Assembly: GCA_958439205.1 (NCBI GenBank) | Contig: OY288189.1 | Span: 1,689,001 to 1,753,000, forward strand | Direction of reading: 5' to 3' | Length of the DNA: 64,000 nt | DNA from: an uncultured Allorhizobium sp. | GTDB taxonomy: Bacteria > Pseudomonadota > Alphaproteobacteria > Rhizobiales > Rhizobiaceae | Shown: one piece after another, positions 35,401 to 43,226 of the stretch | How positions within the stretch are numbered: the stretch's first letter is position 1 | Layout of the letters: every line of letters starts with the position of its first letter | Translations under genes and position numbers: made by a program | The notes under the pieces: model-generated | The model's database searches: none | What the model saw: the letters and a program-made list of their open reading frames with translations, nothing else | What the model was told of the DNA's origin: nothing

Positions 35401-35964
35401 TCAGGCCTCCCTGCCTTCGGTCTCAGTTTCTGGCTCAGGCGTGACTGCGTTCGGCTCCTCGATCCGGCCCATCAGCACGGCGGCGCGCTTGATGATTTCG
35501 GAGAAGGCCTGCGCCGTCAGCATCATGAAGCCAAGCAGGACCATTGCCTTGGCGGGCCAGATGATCAGGCCACCGGCGCTCGACGACATCTCTCCCGAAC
35601 GGAAGGACAGCCAGAACCACGGCCAGGCGAGATAGGCCATCAGAGCCGCGAAGGGCACGAGGAAGATGGTGTGGAGGATCAGGTCGATCCAGTCGCGCGT
35701 CCTCTTCTTCCAGCCGCTCGACAGGATGTCGATGCGGATGTGTTCGTTGCGGAGCAGAGCGTAAGCGGCGGCGAGCATGAACACGGTGCCGAAAAGGTAC
35801 CATTGCAGCTCGAGCCAGGCATTGGATGAAATGTCGAAGACTTTGCGGATGACGGCATTGCCGGCGCTGATCAGAACGGCGGCCAGGAGCAGCCAGGAAA
35901 CCCAGCGCCCGATGGCCCCGTTGATCGCGTCGATCACCCGGGAAACAGCCAACAGGATTGTCAT
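35401..35964 (-). CDS. TRAP transporter small permease (DctQ type)
   Basis: 187 residues with four membrane helices (WVSWLLLAAVLISAGNAVIRK, LQWYLFGTVFMLAAAYALL, IDLILHTIFLVPFAALMAYL, AKAMVLLGFMMLTAQAFSE). SSNAWLELQWYLFG and LRNEHIRIDIL are typical DctQ blocks. The C-terminal tail is acidic. It is the first gene of the operon with dctM and should form the membrane complex used by the binding protein at 32324-33430. Confidence 0.92.
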   Translation of the reverse strand: MTILLAVSRVIDAINGAIGRWVSWLLLAAVLISAGNAVIRKVFDISSNAWLELQWYLFGTVFMLAAAYALLRNEHIRIDILSSGWKKRTRDWIDLILHTIFLVPFAALMAYLAWPWFWLSFRSGEMSSSAGGLIIWPAKAMVLLGFMMLTAQAFSEIIKRAAVLMGRIEEPNAVTPEPETETEGREA

Positions 35965-36343
35965 TGTGTTTATTCTCCCCTTGTCTTTTTGTGCTTAGAG
36001 CAATGGTAAACCGCGCGCAACTGGACAGCACCTGTCCTCCCGTGAGGCATACCAAAGTCGAAGGTTTGCGGTTCGGTGCGGTCTGTCTCGGAAGAACTCG
36101 TCATGCTTTGCCGTTTCGCCTTTTGGTCGCATTTTACCGGTTTCCCTATGCCGGCCTTAACAGGTTCTCACTTACTTGTTTGCGTCCCGCTTCGAAGCAG
36201 TGCATTTTAGCATTTGCTTCGCATTGCGCATTACTGTGACGTTTTAGAACATGCATTTTGCCCCCGGAAACGGGACCAAGGATTGGAAGAGACATCATTT
36301 GACACCTGAGGTTTCGAGTCCAACCTCGCCGGGAGGGCAGATT
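35965..36343. other. Divergent promoter region dctQ / EAL protein
   Basis: 379 bases without a plausible gene. It must carry promoters for dctQM (minus) and for the EAL protein (plus). The symmetric piece ACCAAAGTCGAAGGT around 36052 may be a regulator site. The stretch 36190-36260 is rich in GCATTT/GCATTG-like near-repeats. No known box was recognised. Confidence 0.5.
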
Positions 36344-38653
36344 ATGAGGGCCGCCAAGGGGCATGACCATAATGTGCCCACGGATGTATATCTGTCGTTC
36401 GTGAGCTCTCTGTTTGACAACCGCTTCACGCTGTTCACCGGCATGGTTGTCCACATCCTGACCTTCGTCACCGTCTATGTGCAGACGGGTGCCTCCTTCT
36501 ACCTTCTGCTCTGCGCCTGCTTCGTGCTGGTCTTCTCATTCCGGCTGCACTCCTTCTTCCTGTTCGACCGCGAGGACAAGGCGAAGCTGACGCGCGAGCA
36601 GATTGCGGCCTGGGAACGGCGCTATGTTCTGGGCGGCGCATTGACCACGGCCATTCTGGGCATTGGCAGCGGCTATGCGATGCTGGCCTTCCAGGACACG
36701 TTTGCCGAACTCGCCTGCATTTCGGTCGCCATGGCCACCATGGTTTCGATCGTCGGGCGGAATTACGGCTCGCGTCTGGCCGTGGATCTGCAGACGCTCG
36801 CCTGTTGCGCGCCCATGGTGATCGGCAGTCTTCTGGCGCAGGACATCTTCAAGTCGTTGCTGTCGCTGATGCTGATCCCGTTCTGGCTGACGACCCGCGC
36901 GATGGCCAATGGTGTGCGCGACTTCCTCTACGAAAATGTCATCGCCTCGCGCGAGATGGCCAAGATTGCCGACAGCTTCGATACCGCGCTCAGCAACATG
37001 ACCCATGGTCTCCTGATGCTCGATCCGAACAACCGGATCGAGGTGGTCAACCGCAAGGCCTGCGAACTCTTGAGCCTCGGCGACAGACGGCGCCTGACGG
37101 GCTGTGATCTGGACGTGGTGCTGCGCTATGGCGTGCGCCATACCTTCATCGATGGCTCCATGCCCAGCCTGTTGCAGAAGCAGCTCGCGCAGCTGACGCA
37201 GGGACTTTCCAATCGTGCCGTCATGCATTTCTCCGAGGATCTGGTGCTGGAATTCTCCGCCAAGCGGCGGGATGAGGGCGGCGTGGTTCTGATCTTCGAA
37301 GACGTGACCGCGCGTGTGCGTGCCGACCGCAAGATCCTTCACATGGCGCGGTACGACAGCCTGACGGGTCTGCCGCAGCGTGGCTATTTCACCGAACTGG
37401 TACGCGAGCGTCTGGAGCGGCCCGGTGAGTTTGGACCCGTGGTCGGCCTGATGATCCTTGATGTGACCGACTTCAAGCATGTCAACGACCTCAAGGGTCA
37501 TCTGACGGGGGACAAGCTGCTGGTGGCAATCGCTGCCCGGCTGACCGAGCTTGCGGCCGGCAAGGCCGTCGTCGGCCGCCAGGTCGGGGATCACTTCATC
37601 TGCTTCTTCCCCAATGTCGAGGGGCGGGAGGATCTGGATGAGGAGATGCGCAGCCTTCACGCGGCCGCCTGCAGCAACTTCGAGGTCGACGGGGCCATCA
37701 TTACCGTCAGTTTCTCGGCCGGCGCGGTGCTGCTTGAGAGCGCAGACGTCAAGATGGACGAGTGGCCCGTCAAGCTCGACATTGCGCTGTTTGAATCGAA
37801 GGCGCGCAGCCGTGGACAGTTCACGCTCTTCGCCAAGGAAATGGATGCCCGCTATCTGGAGCGCCAGCGGCTGAAGGCAGACCTCAGAGCGACTGTGGAC
37901 GACCACGGCATCACCGTCGTCTATCAGCCCATGTTCACACCCGATGGCCGCGTGCTCGCCTGTTGCGAGGCGCTTGCCCGGTGGCATCATCCGGAGAAGG
38001 GGCCGATTGCACCCAATATCTTCATCCAGATTGCCGAAGAGATGGGGATCGTTACTGACATCACGCATCAGGTGTTGCGAAAGGCCTGTGCCGATTGCCG
38101 GGCCTGGCCGGAGCCGATCGGTGTCTCCGTCAATCTCTCCGTTCACGACCTCCGTCACGGGGACCTTGCCGCAACGGTCGCAGGGATCCTCAATGAGACC
38201 GGACTTTCGGCCAAACGGCTGCACCTTGAAGTGACGGAAAGCAGCCTGATCGAGGAGCTTTCTGCCGCGCGTGCCGTGCTCGACCGCCTCAGAGCCCTCG
38301 GCATTACCATCTCGATCGATGACTTCGGCACCGGCTTTTCCAGCCTGAGCTACCTCGATACGCTTCCGGTCGATATCGTGAAGATCGACCGCTCCTTCGT
38401 GCGCAATATCGGGGAGGATACCCGTCGTCTGAAGCTGCTTCGAGGCATCGTCAGCCTCACGCGCGGTCTAGACATCGGCATCGTCGTCGAGGGCGTGGAA
38501 ACGCGCGAGCAGCTGTCACTCATCAAGAAGCACAACTGCGCAGACCTGATCCAGGGCTATGTCTTCTCGATGCCGATCGCTGCGCATGCGATCGAAGCGC
38601 TTGCGGAAGAAGCGGCGGCGACCGGACTTGCCGAGCGTGTCGGCGTTGCCTGA
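36344..38653 (+). CDS. Membrane PAS-GGDEF(degenerate)-EAL protein, likely c-di-GMP phosphodiesterase
   Basis: 769 residues. About four membrane helices fill the first 190 residues (for example FTLFTGMVVHILTFVTVYV), then a PAS-like domain (ALSNMTHGLLMLDPNNRIEVVN), a GGDEF domain (MARYDSLTGLPQRGYF) and an EAL domain. At the cyclase site GGDEF is replaced by VGDHF (residues 414-418), so cyclase activity should be lost. The EAL site is intact (CCEALARW at 540-547, LEVTESSL, IDDFGTGFSSLSYL), so it should degrade c-di-GMP, with the dead GGDEF domain perhaps sensing GTP. The start at 36344 is set by GGAGGG six bases upstream; an ORF start at 36251 is rejected. Confidence 0.92.
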   Translation: MRAAKGHDHNVPTDVYLSFVSSLFDNRFTLFTGMVVHILTFVTVYVQTGASFYLLLCACFVLVFSFRLHSFFLFDREDKAKLTREQIAAWERRYVLGGALTTAILGIGSGYAMLAFQDTFAELACISVAMATMVSIVGRNYGSRLAVDLQTLACCAPMVIGSLLAQDIFKSLLSLMLIPFWLTTRAMANGVRDFLYENVIASREMAKIADSFDTALSNMTHGLLMLDPNNRIEVVNRKACELLSLGDRRRLTGCDLDVVLRYGVRHTFIDGSMPSLLQKQLAQLTQGLSNRAVMHFSEDLVLEFSAKRRDEGGVVLIFEDVTARVRADRKILHMARYDSLTGLPQRGYFTELVRERLERPGEFGPVVGLMILDVTDFKHVNDLKGHLTGDKLLVAIAARLTELAAGKAVVGRQVGDHFICFFPNVEGREDLDEEMRSLHAAACSNFEVDGAIITVSFSAGAVLLESADVKMDEWPVKLDIALFESKARSRGQFTLFAKEMDARYLERQRLKADLRATVDDHGITVVYQPMFTPDGRVLACCEALARWHHPEKGPIAPNIFIQIAEEMGIVTDITHQVLRKACADCRAWPEPIGVSVNLSVHDLRHGDLAATVAGILNETGLSAKRLHLEVTESSLIEELSAARAVLDRLRALGITISIDDFGTGFSSLSYLDTLPVDIVKIDRSFVRNIGEDTRRLKLLRGIVSLTRGLDIGIVVEGVETREQLSLIKKHNCADLIQGYVFSMPIAAHAIEALAEEAAATGLAERVGVA

Positions 38654-38761
38654 CGCTGCGGCTTGAATTCCACCTGATCCCCTTGTCTCGAAGGTCCAGT
38701 GAGCAGCCCGTTTTGGGCCTGGTGGTATCAAACGATACTGTTAACCTTAACTTATGGAGTG

Positions 38762-38776
38762 TTAATTTGTTATTAA
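38762..38776 (+). promoter_or_regulatory. CtrA-type box TTAA-N7-TTAA
   Basis: TTAATTTGTTATTAA matches the full CtrA consensus TTAA-N7-TTAA. It lies 28 bases before the GTG and 43 before the ATG of the acyltransferase gene. CtrA is the cell-cycle response regulator of alphaproteobacteria. Another TTAACCTTAAC sequence lies about 20 bases further upstream, with different spacing. Confidence 0.6.
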
Positions 38777-38804
38777 TATTCGGGGGAGCGAGGGTGCGGA
38801 ATGC

Positions 38805-39599
38805 GTGATACCCGTTCACATGGTGTTAACCATGATGGGCGGCAAAAATATGGAATTGGAAGGCTTTTCGGAGCGATTGATGCGGCATCTCGACTTTATC
38901 GAGTACCGTCGAATTGAGACGCAGGAGGACTTCGAGGATATCGAGCAACTCCGCTACAAGACCTACAAGGCCGCCGACATGATACCGCGGTCTGCTCCGA
39001 GCATGATCGACGAGGCCGACTTCGATCCGCACGCCTATGTGTTTGGAATCTATTATTTCGAGGAGTTGGTCAGCACCATCAGGCTTCACCACGTGACGCC
39101 TGATCATCGGCTGTCGCAGTCGGCTCAGGTGTTCCCTGACATCATGCAAGCCTATCTGGATGCAGGGCTGACGATCATCGATCCTGCGCGTTTCGCTGTG
39201 GATCCAGCCTTTGCAGCCGAGGTCCCGGTTCTTCCCTATATCACGCTGCGGCCGAGCATCGTGGCGGCCGCCTATTTCAAGGCCGACAGGGTTCTCCAGC
39301 CCGTTCGTCCCGCGCATGCTGCCTTCTACAAGCGTGTCTTCTATGCCGAGACAGTGGTCGACCGCCGAATGACGGAGATCTATGGCCGGGAGCTCACCCT
39401 CATGGCGACCAATACCCACACGACCGGGACCAAGCTCCTCAAGCGCTATCCCTTCTTCGATTCGGGTGTGCACGAGCGGCGAATGATGTTTGGACGCGGA
39501 GTAGGGACGTTGCCGACAACGCCGCTGACCATTCTGCCTTCGGCGCGACTGGTGGCGGATGGCAAGATCACGGGCGCGATTGCCGGTCGGGATTATTGA
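38805..39599 (+). CDS. FeeM/AHL-synthase-like N-acyl amino acid synthase
   Basis: About 264 residues from GTG 38805; ATG 38820 or the later MELEGFSERL (38850) are equally possible starts. The fold is the GNAT-like one shared by acyl-homoserine-lactone synthases and FeeM N-acyl-amino-acid synthases: LRYKTYKAADMI, DEADFDPHAYVFGIYYFEELVSTIR, LPYITLRPSIVAAAYF, and LTLMATNTHTTGTKLLKRYPF. In this branch the acceptor is an amino acid or unknown amine and the donor an acyl carrier protein. It could make a lipid precursor or a signal. It lies 150 bases behind the EAL gene, and a CtrA-type box sits directly in front. No LuxR regulator is nearby. Confidence 0.75.
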   Translation: MIPVHMVLTMMGGKNMELEGFSERLMRHLDFIEYRRIETQEDFEDIEQLRYKTYKAADMIPRSAPSMIDEADFDPHAYVFGIYYFEELVSTIRLHHVTPDHRLSQSAQVFPDIMQAYLDAGLTIIDPARFAVDPAFAAEVPVLPYITLRPSIVAAAYFKADRVLQPVRPAHAAFYKRVFYAETVVDRRMTEIYGRELTLMATNTHTTGTKLLKRYPFFDSGVHERRMMFGRGVGTLPTTPLTILPSARLVADGKITGAIAGRDY

Positions 39600-39731
39600 C
39601 CACGAACTCCGGAGGCGATTGCACTCGGGCTGGCGTTTGTGTATGCGGGAAAAAGATGAAATTTTGCCCACGGCTGCGTCCTGCGTGATTCTGCCTTGGT
39701 GCCGCCAGTCCTACGATTTGGGAGATCGAAC

Positions 39732-39956
39732 ATGAGCGAACATCATTCCGGTCCGGTCGAAACCGGTGCTTCGATGGACTACAAGGAACACGAGAAGACC
39801 TACGACCTGTTCATCGCGGGTACCAAGTATGGCACCGCACTTCTGGTCGCCCTGATGATCGCCATGGCTGCCGGTTTCTTTGCCGGTGCAGGTCTGCTCG
39901 GTGGCTTCTTCATCTGGATCGTTCTGTCGGTTGCCGGCGTCTTCATGATGCGCTGA
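39732..39956 (+). CDS. aa3-type cytochrome c oxidase subunit IV
   Basis: 74 residues, one membrane helix (GTALLVALMIAMAAGFFAGAGLLGG-like region, here in part) behind a short cytoplasmic part with MDYKEHEKTYDLFI. This is the small subunit IV found with alphaproteobacterial aa3 oxidases, usually away from the main cta genes. Its role is stability of the complex in the inner membrane. The ORF can be extended upstream to 39696, but MSEHHSG is the family start. A good terminator follows. Confidence 0.9.
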   Translation: MSEHHSGPVETGASMDYKEHEKTYDLFIAGTKYGTALLVALMIAMAAGFFAGAGLLGGFFIWIVLSVAGVFMMR

Positions 39957-39980
39957 GCCGCGTCACAGTTTGCATGCACA

Positions 39981-40010
39981 AAAGGCGGTCCGGAAACGGG
40001 CCGCCTTTTT
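39981..40010 (+). terminator. Terminator after oxidase subunit IV gene
   Basis: AAAGGCGGTCC pairs with GGGCCGCCTTT (one G-T pair) and is followed by T residues. Confidence 0.88.
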
Positions 40011-40100
40011 CATTTGGTGCTGCCGTCAACCGGAGTGTTGATCGACCATAAAAAAACGGCGGGTTGCCCCGCCGTTCTGATCTGCTTGCCTGAGTGAATA

Positions 40101-40973
40101 TCAGGTCGTGCCGCGTGTGCGGGCAAGGCCCTGCTTGGCGGGTTCGTATTTCGGGTCGAGCCGGAGCGCATGGCTGTAGGACTTTGCCGCGCGCGCCTTG
40201 TCGCCGCGACGCTCGTAGACGAGCGCCTGGTTGGCCCAGCTCTCGGCGATGTTGCCGTTGAGCTCGATGGCGAGGTTGAAGTCGGCAAACGCGTTTTCGT
40301 CGTCATTGAGCGCGATGTAGGAGACGCCGCGACCGTTATAGGGTTCCGGTGCGCGCGAGGACAGCGAGATGGCCTTCGAGAAGTCATCGATCGCTTTCGC
40401 GTGGTCACCGCGCAGCTGATAGATCAGGCCACGGTTGTGGAAGGCGCGACCATCCGTGGTGTCGAGTTGGATGGCGCGGTTGAAATCGCCAAACGCTTCG
40501 TCGACGCGGCCGGCCTGGCGGTAGATATTGCCACGGCCGATATAGGCGACGTCGTAATTCGGGTTGATCTTCAGCGCCATATTGTAGTCAGCGGCGGCTT
40601 CGACCGGCTTGCCCATGTTGCGATAGACGAGGGCGCGGTTGGCATAGGCCTGGAAGAACTGCGGATTGAGCTGCAGCGCCGTGTTGAAATCGTCGAGCGC
40701 CTGCTTGAACTGGCCCGAGCGGCCATAGGCGGAGCCGCGCACGTTGTAACCCTCCGGGTCACGCGGATTGGCCTGTATGACGGCAGTCAGCGACGCAATG
40801 TTTTCGTCGGATCCCTGGGCGCGATCGATGCGGATGACGTCGGTCGTCTCCGTGGTCGTGGCGCATCCTGCCAGTGTCATGGCTGCGAGCAGGGCCACGG
40901 CGGATGCCAGGCGATGCTTGCGGTCGGAATGGGAGGCAGTCGTCAGCACGGAGGTTTTCGTCATGAGGCGCAT
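40101..40973 (-). CDS. TPR-repeat lipoprotein
   Basis: 290 residues. The N-terminus MRLMTKTSVLTTASHS leads to a hydrophobic stretch and lipobox TLAGC near residue 36, so it is probably a lipoprotein after a long n-region; MTKTSV (40964) is an alternative start. At least six tetratricopeptide repeats follow, for example EGYNVRGSAYGRSGQFKQAL, AYANRALVYRNMGKPVEAA and AWANQALVYERRGDKARAAKSY in the same register. Such proteins are scaffolds in envelope complexes. It ends in LARTRGTT. Convergent with the oxidase subunit gene; rpsU lies upstream on the same strand. Confidence 0.88.
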   Translation of the reverse strand: MRLMTKTSVLTTASHSDRKHRLASAVALLAAMTLAGCATTTETTDVIRIDRAQGSDENIASLTAVIQANPRDPEGYNVRGSAYGRSGQFKQALDDFNTALQLNPQFFQAYANRALVYRNMGKPVEAAADYNMALKINPNYDVAYIGRGNIYRQAGRVDEAFGDFNRAIQLDTTDGRAFHNRGLIYQLRGDHAKAIDDFSKAISLSSRAPEPYNGRGVSYIALNDDENAFADFNLAIELNGNIAESWANQALVYERRGDKARAAKSYSHALRLDPKYEPAKQGLARTRGTT

Positions 40974-41101
40974 CGTCCGGCCGCTGCCTGCGCCGCATCA
41001 GGCTTCAGACAGCGCAAGTTGGTGTTTCATATCAAAAGAGCGGCGGCGATTCGTCTCGCCCCCGCCCTCATTTCATAGGAAAACGTCTAAATCTAGGCTG
41101 A

Positions 41102-41329
41102 TCAGCGAGCGCGAGCAGGAGCCGGCAGAAGGCCTTCGCGCTGCATCTTCTTGCGTGCGAGCTTGCGGACGCGACGAACGGCTTCGGCCTTTTCGCGTGC
41201 ACGCTTCTCGGACGGCTTTTCGAAGAAGTCGCGCATCTTCATTTCACGGAAGATGCCTTCGCGCTGCATTTTCTTCTTGAGAGCGCGGAGCGCCTGGTCA
41301 ACGTTGTTGTCGCGGACTAGTACCTGCAC
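41102..41329 (-). CDS. rpsU: 30S ribosomal protein S21
   Basis: 75 residues, strongly basic, with [20 protein letters not shown] at the N-terminus and [18 protein letters not shown] in the middle: ribosomal protein S21. A GTG start at 41329 is used because S21 begins exactly at (M/V)QVLVRDN; the ORF extends further upstream without family match. GGAACGGGATAAAC precedes the GTG. The C-terminal basic tail ([17 protein letters not shown]) is longer than in E. coli, as is common in alphaproteobacteria. S21 acts at the anti-Shine-Dalgarno region of 16S rRNA. Confidence 0.94.
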   Translation of the reverse strand: MQVLVRDNNVDQALRALKKKMQREGIFREMKMRDFFEKPSEKRAREKAEAVRRVRKLARKKMQREGLLPAPARAR

Positions 41330-41634
41330 GTTTATCCCGTTCCTTTGGTTCTTTGAGTTGGTCCTTCCGCCGATGGAGGTCACATCAACGGAAACAGCAT
41401 AAAAGTTCGCCCGGCCAAGTGAGTCCGGCGATTGGGGTGCGAATTACCAGAACAAGCGGATGAAGTCCATATGGCGCAAGGCTTCTGGCCAAGAATTTTG
41501 CGTCGATGAGTGCCCTTCTGACAGGGTGTCGAAAGACGGATGATAATGCGTCGCAAAACGGACGTCACGACGTGGGTTGATCTGCGAGGTGTATCGTCCT
41601 ACCCCAGTGCCTGAACCACAGGAGTTTAAGGCGA
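41330..41634. other. Divergent promoter region rpsU / soxB
   Basis: About 305 bases. It holds the rpsU promoter (minus strand) and the sox promoter (plus strand). ORFs called here have no coding character. No known box was found. ACAGGAG precedes the soxB ATG. Confidence 0.55.
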
Positions 41635-42888
41635 ATGCGCAAATATTCGGTCTTTGCCGTTGTCCGTGAGGCCATGCGTGCCCACAAGGGATGGGAGGCT
41701 CAGTGGGTCTCTCCCGAGCCGCGGCAGTCCTATGACGTCATTATCATCGGTGCCGGTGGCCACGGCCTGGGCGCGGCCTATTATCTGGCCAAAGAACACG
41801 GCATCACCAATGTCGCAGTGATTGAAAAAGGCTGGCTCGGCGGTGGCAATACCGGCCGAAACACGACGATCATCCGGTCCAACTATCTCTATGAAGAGAG
41901 CATGGACATCTACGAGCATTCGCTGAAGCTCTGGGAGGGCCTCAGCCAGGATCTCAATTATAACGTCATGTATTCGCCGCGCGGCGTGATGATGCTGTCG
42001 CACAATGTGCATGATCAGCAGTCGTTCAAGCGCCATGTGAATGCGAACAATCTCTATGGCATTGACAATGAGTGGCTGACGCCGGAGCAGGCCAAGGCCT
42101 TCTGCCCGCCGCTCGATATCTCCAAGACCGCCCGCTACCCGATCAACGGTGCTGCTCTTCAGCGTCGCGGCGGCACGGCGCGTCACGATGCGGTTGCCTG
42201 GGGTTATGCCCGTGCGGCGTCGGATCGCGGCGTGCATATCATCCAGAACTGCGAAGTGACCGGCCTGCGTCGTGGCCCGAATGGCGAAGTGACCGGCGTC
42301 GACACGACCAAGGGCTTCATCGGCGCAAAGAAGGTTGGCGTTTCCGCGGCCGGCCATTCCTCCGTCGTCATGGGCATGGCGGGTGTTCGCCTTCCGGTGC
42401 ATTCCACACCGCTGCAGGCGCTCGTCTCCGAGCCGCTGAAGCCGATCTTCCCCTGCGTGGTCATGTCGAACACCGTGCATGCCTATATCTCGCAGTCGGA
42501 CAAGGGCGAGCTGGTCATCGGTGCCGGTACCGACCAGTACAATTCCTACAGCCAGACCGGCGGCATGCAGATTATCACGCATACGCTCGACGCGATCTGC
42601 GAGCTCTTCCCGATGTTCCGTCGTGTGAAGATGATGCGCCAGTGGGGCGGAATCACCGACAACACGGCCGACCGTTCGCCGATCCAGAGTGTCACGCCGG
42701 TTCAGAACCTGTTCGTCAATGCCGGCTGGGGTACGGGCGGTTTCAAGGCGACGCCGGGTTCAGCGAACCTGTTTGCCCATCTCATCGCCAAGGGCGAGCC
42801 GCACCGGCTGGCCCAGGGTCTGACGCTCGACCGGTTCCGCACCGGCCGCCTCATCGACGAGGCAGCCGCCGCTGCCGTGGCGCACTGA
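41635..42888 (+). CDS. soxB: Sarcosine oxidase beta subunit
   Basis: 417 residues of the DAO flavoprotein type. The FAD-binding Rossmann motif is DVIIIGAGGHGLGAAYYLAKE near residue 35, and the N-terminus MRKYSVFAVVREAMR is typical of heterotetrameric SoxB. The flavin-binding C-terminal part has NLFVNAGWGTGGFKATPGS. With SoxA it carries the active-site FAD, and FMN is bound by the His-linked beta subunit. The reaction oxidises sarcosine to glycine, with formaldehyde passed to folate. First gene of soxBDAG. Confidence 0.95.
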   Translation: MRKYSVFAVVREAMRAHKGWEAQWVSPEPRQSYDVIIIGAGGHGLGAAYYLAKEHGITNVAVIEKGWLGGGNTGRNTTIIRSNYLYEESMDIYEHSLKLWEGLSQDLNYNVMYSPRGVMMLSHNVHDQQSFKRHVNANNLYGIDNEWLTPEQAKAFCPPLDISKTARYPINGAALQRRGGTARHDAVAWGYARAASDRGVHIIQNCEVTGLRRGPNGEVTGVDTTKGFIGAKKVGVSAAGHSSVVMGMAGVRLPVHSTPLQALVSEPLKPIFPCVVMSNTVHAYISQSDKGELVIGAGTDQYNSYSQTGGMQIITHTLDAICELFPMFRRVKMMRQWGGITDNTADRSPIQSVTPVQNLFVNAGWGTGGFKATPGSANLFAHLIAKGEPHRLAQGLTLDRFRTGRLIDEAAAAAVAH

Positions 42889-42905
42889 ATTAGGGATCGT
42901 CCATC

Positions 42906-43226
42906 ATGCTGGTCATCAAATGCCCCTATTGCGAAGAAGAGCGTGCAGAGCTCGAGTTTCGCGCCGCCGGTGAAGCGCATATCGCGCGCCCGGAAAACAT
43001 CGCCTCGATCACCGACGAGGAATTCGCGGACTACTTCTTCCTGCGCGACAACCCGAAGGGTCTGATCTTCGAACGCTGGCGCCATATCCATGGCTGCGGT
43101 CGCTTCTTCAACGCGGCCCGCGACACGATCTCCGACAAGATCCTGCTGACCTACAAGGCCGGTGAACCCATGCCCGATCCCGCAACTCTGGTTGCCCCAT
43201 CTGCATCGAAGGGAGAAAAGGCATGA
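42906..43226 (+). CDS. soxD: Sarcosine oxidase delta subunit
   Basis: 106 residues. The zinc-binding set is visible: C6 and C9 in IKCPYCEEER, then H60 and C64 in RHIHGCGRFF. This is the SoxD subunit that binds Zn2+ and caps the complex. It sits 17 bases behind soxB, and its stop overlaps the soxA start by four bases (ATGA), so translation is coupled. The length is normal. Confidence 0.93.
   Translation: MLVIKCPYCEEERAELEFRAAGEAHIARPENIASITDEEFADYFFLRDNPKGLIFERWRHIHGCGRFFNAARDTISDKILLTYKAGEPMPDPATLVAPSASKGEKA

Noticed and set aside
33468..35444. 658-codon open frame on the plus strand
   Set aside because: It is antisense to the clearly real dctM gene. Long antisense frames arise in this GC-rich DNA from codon bias; the translated product is low-complexity and charged with no family match.
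38805..39599. Classical LuxI quorum-sensing synthase
   Set aside because: The fold is shared, but there is no LuxR gene nearby and the blocks fit the FeeM-type branch better, so a homoserine-lactone product is not claimed.
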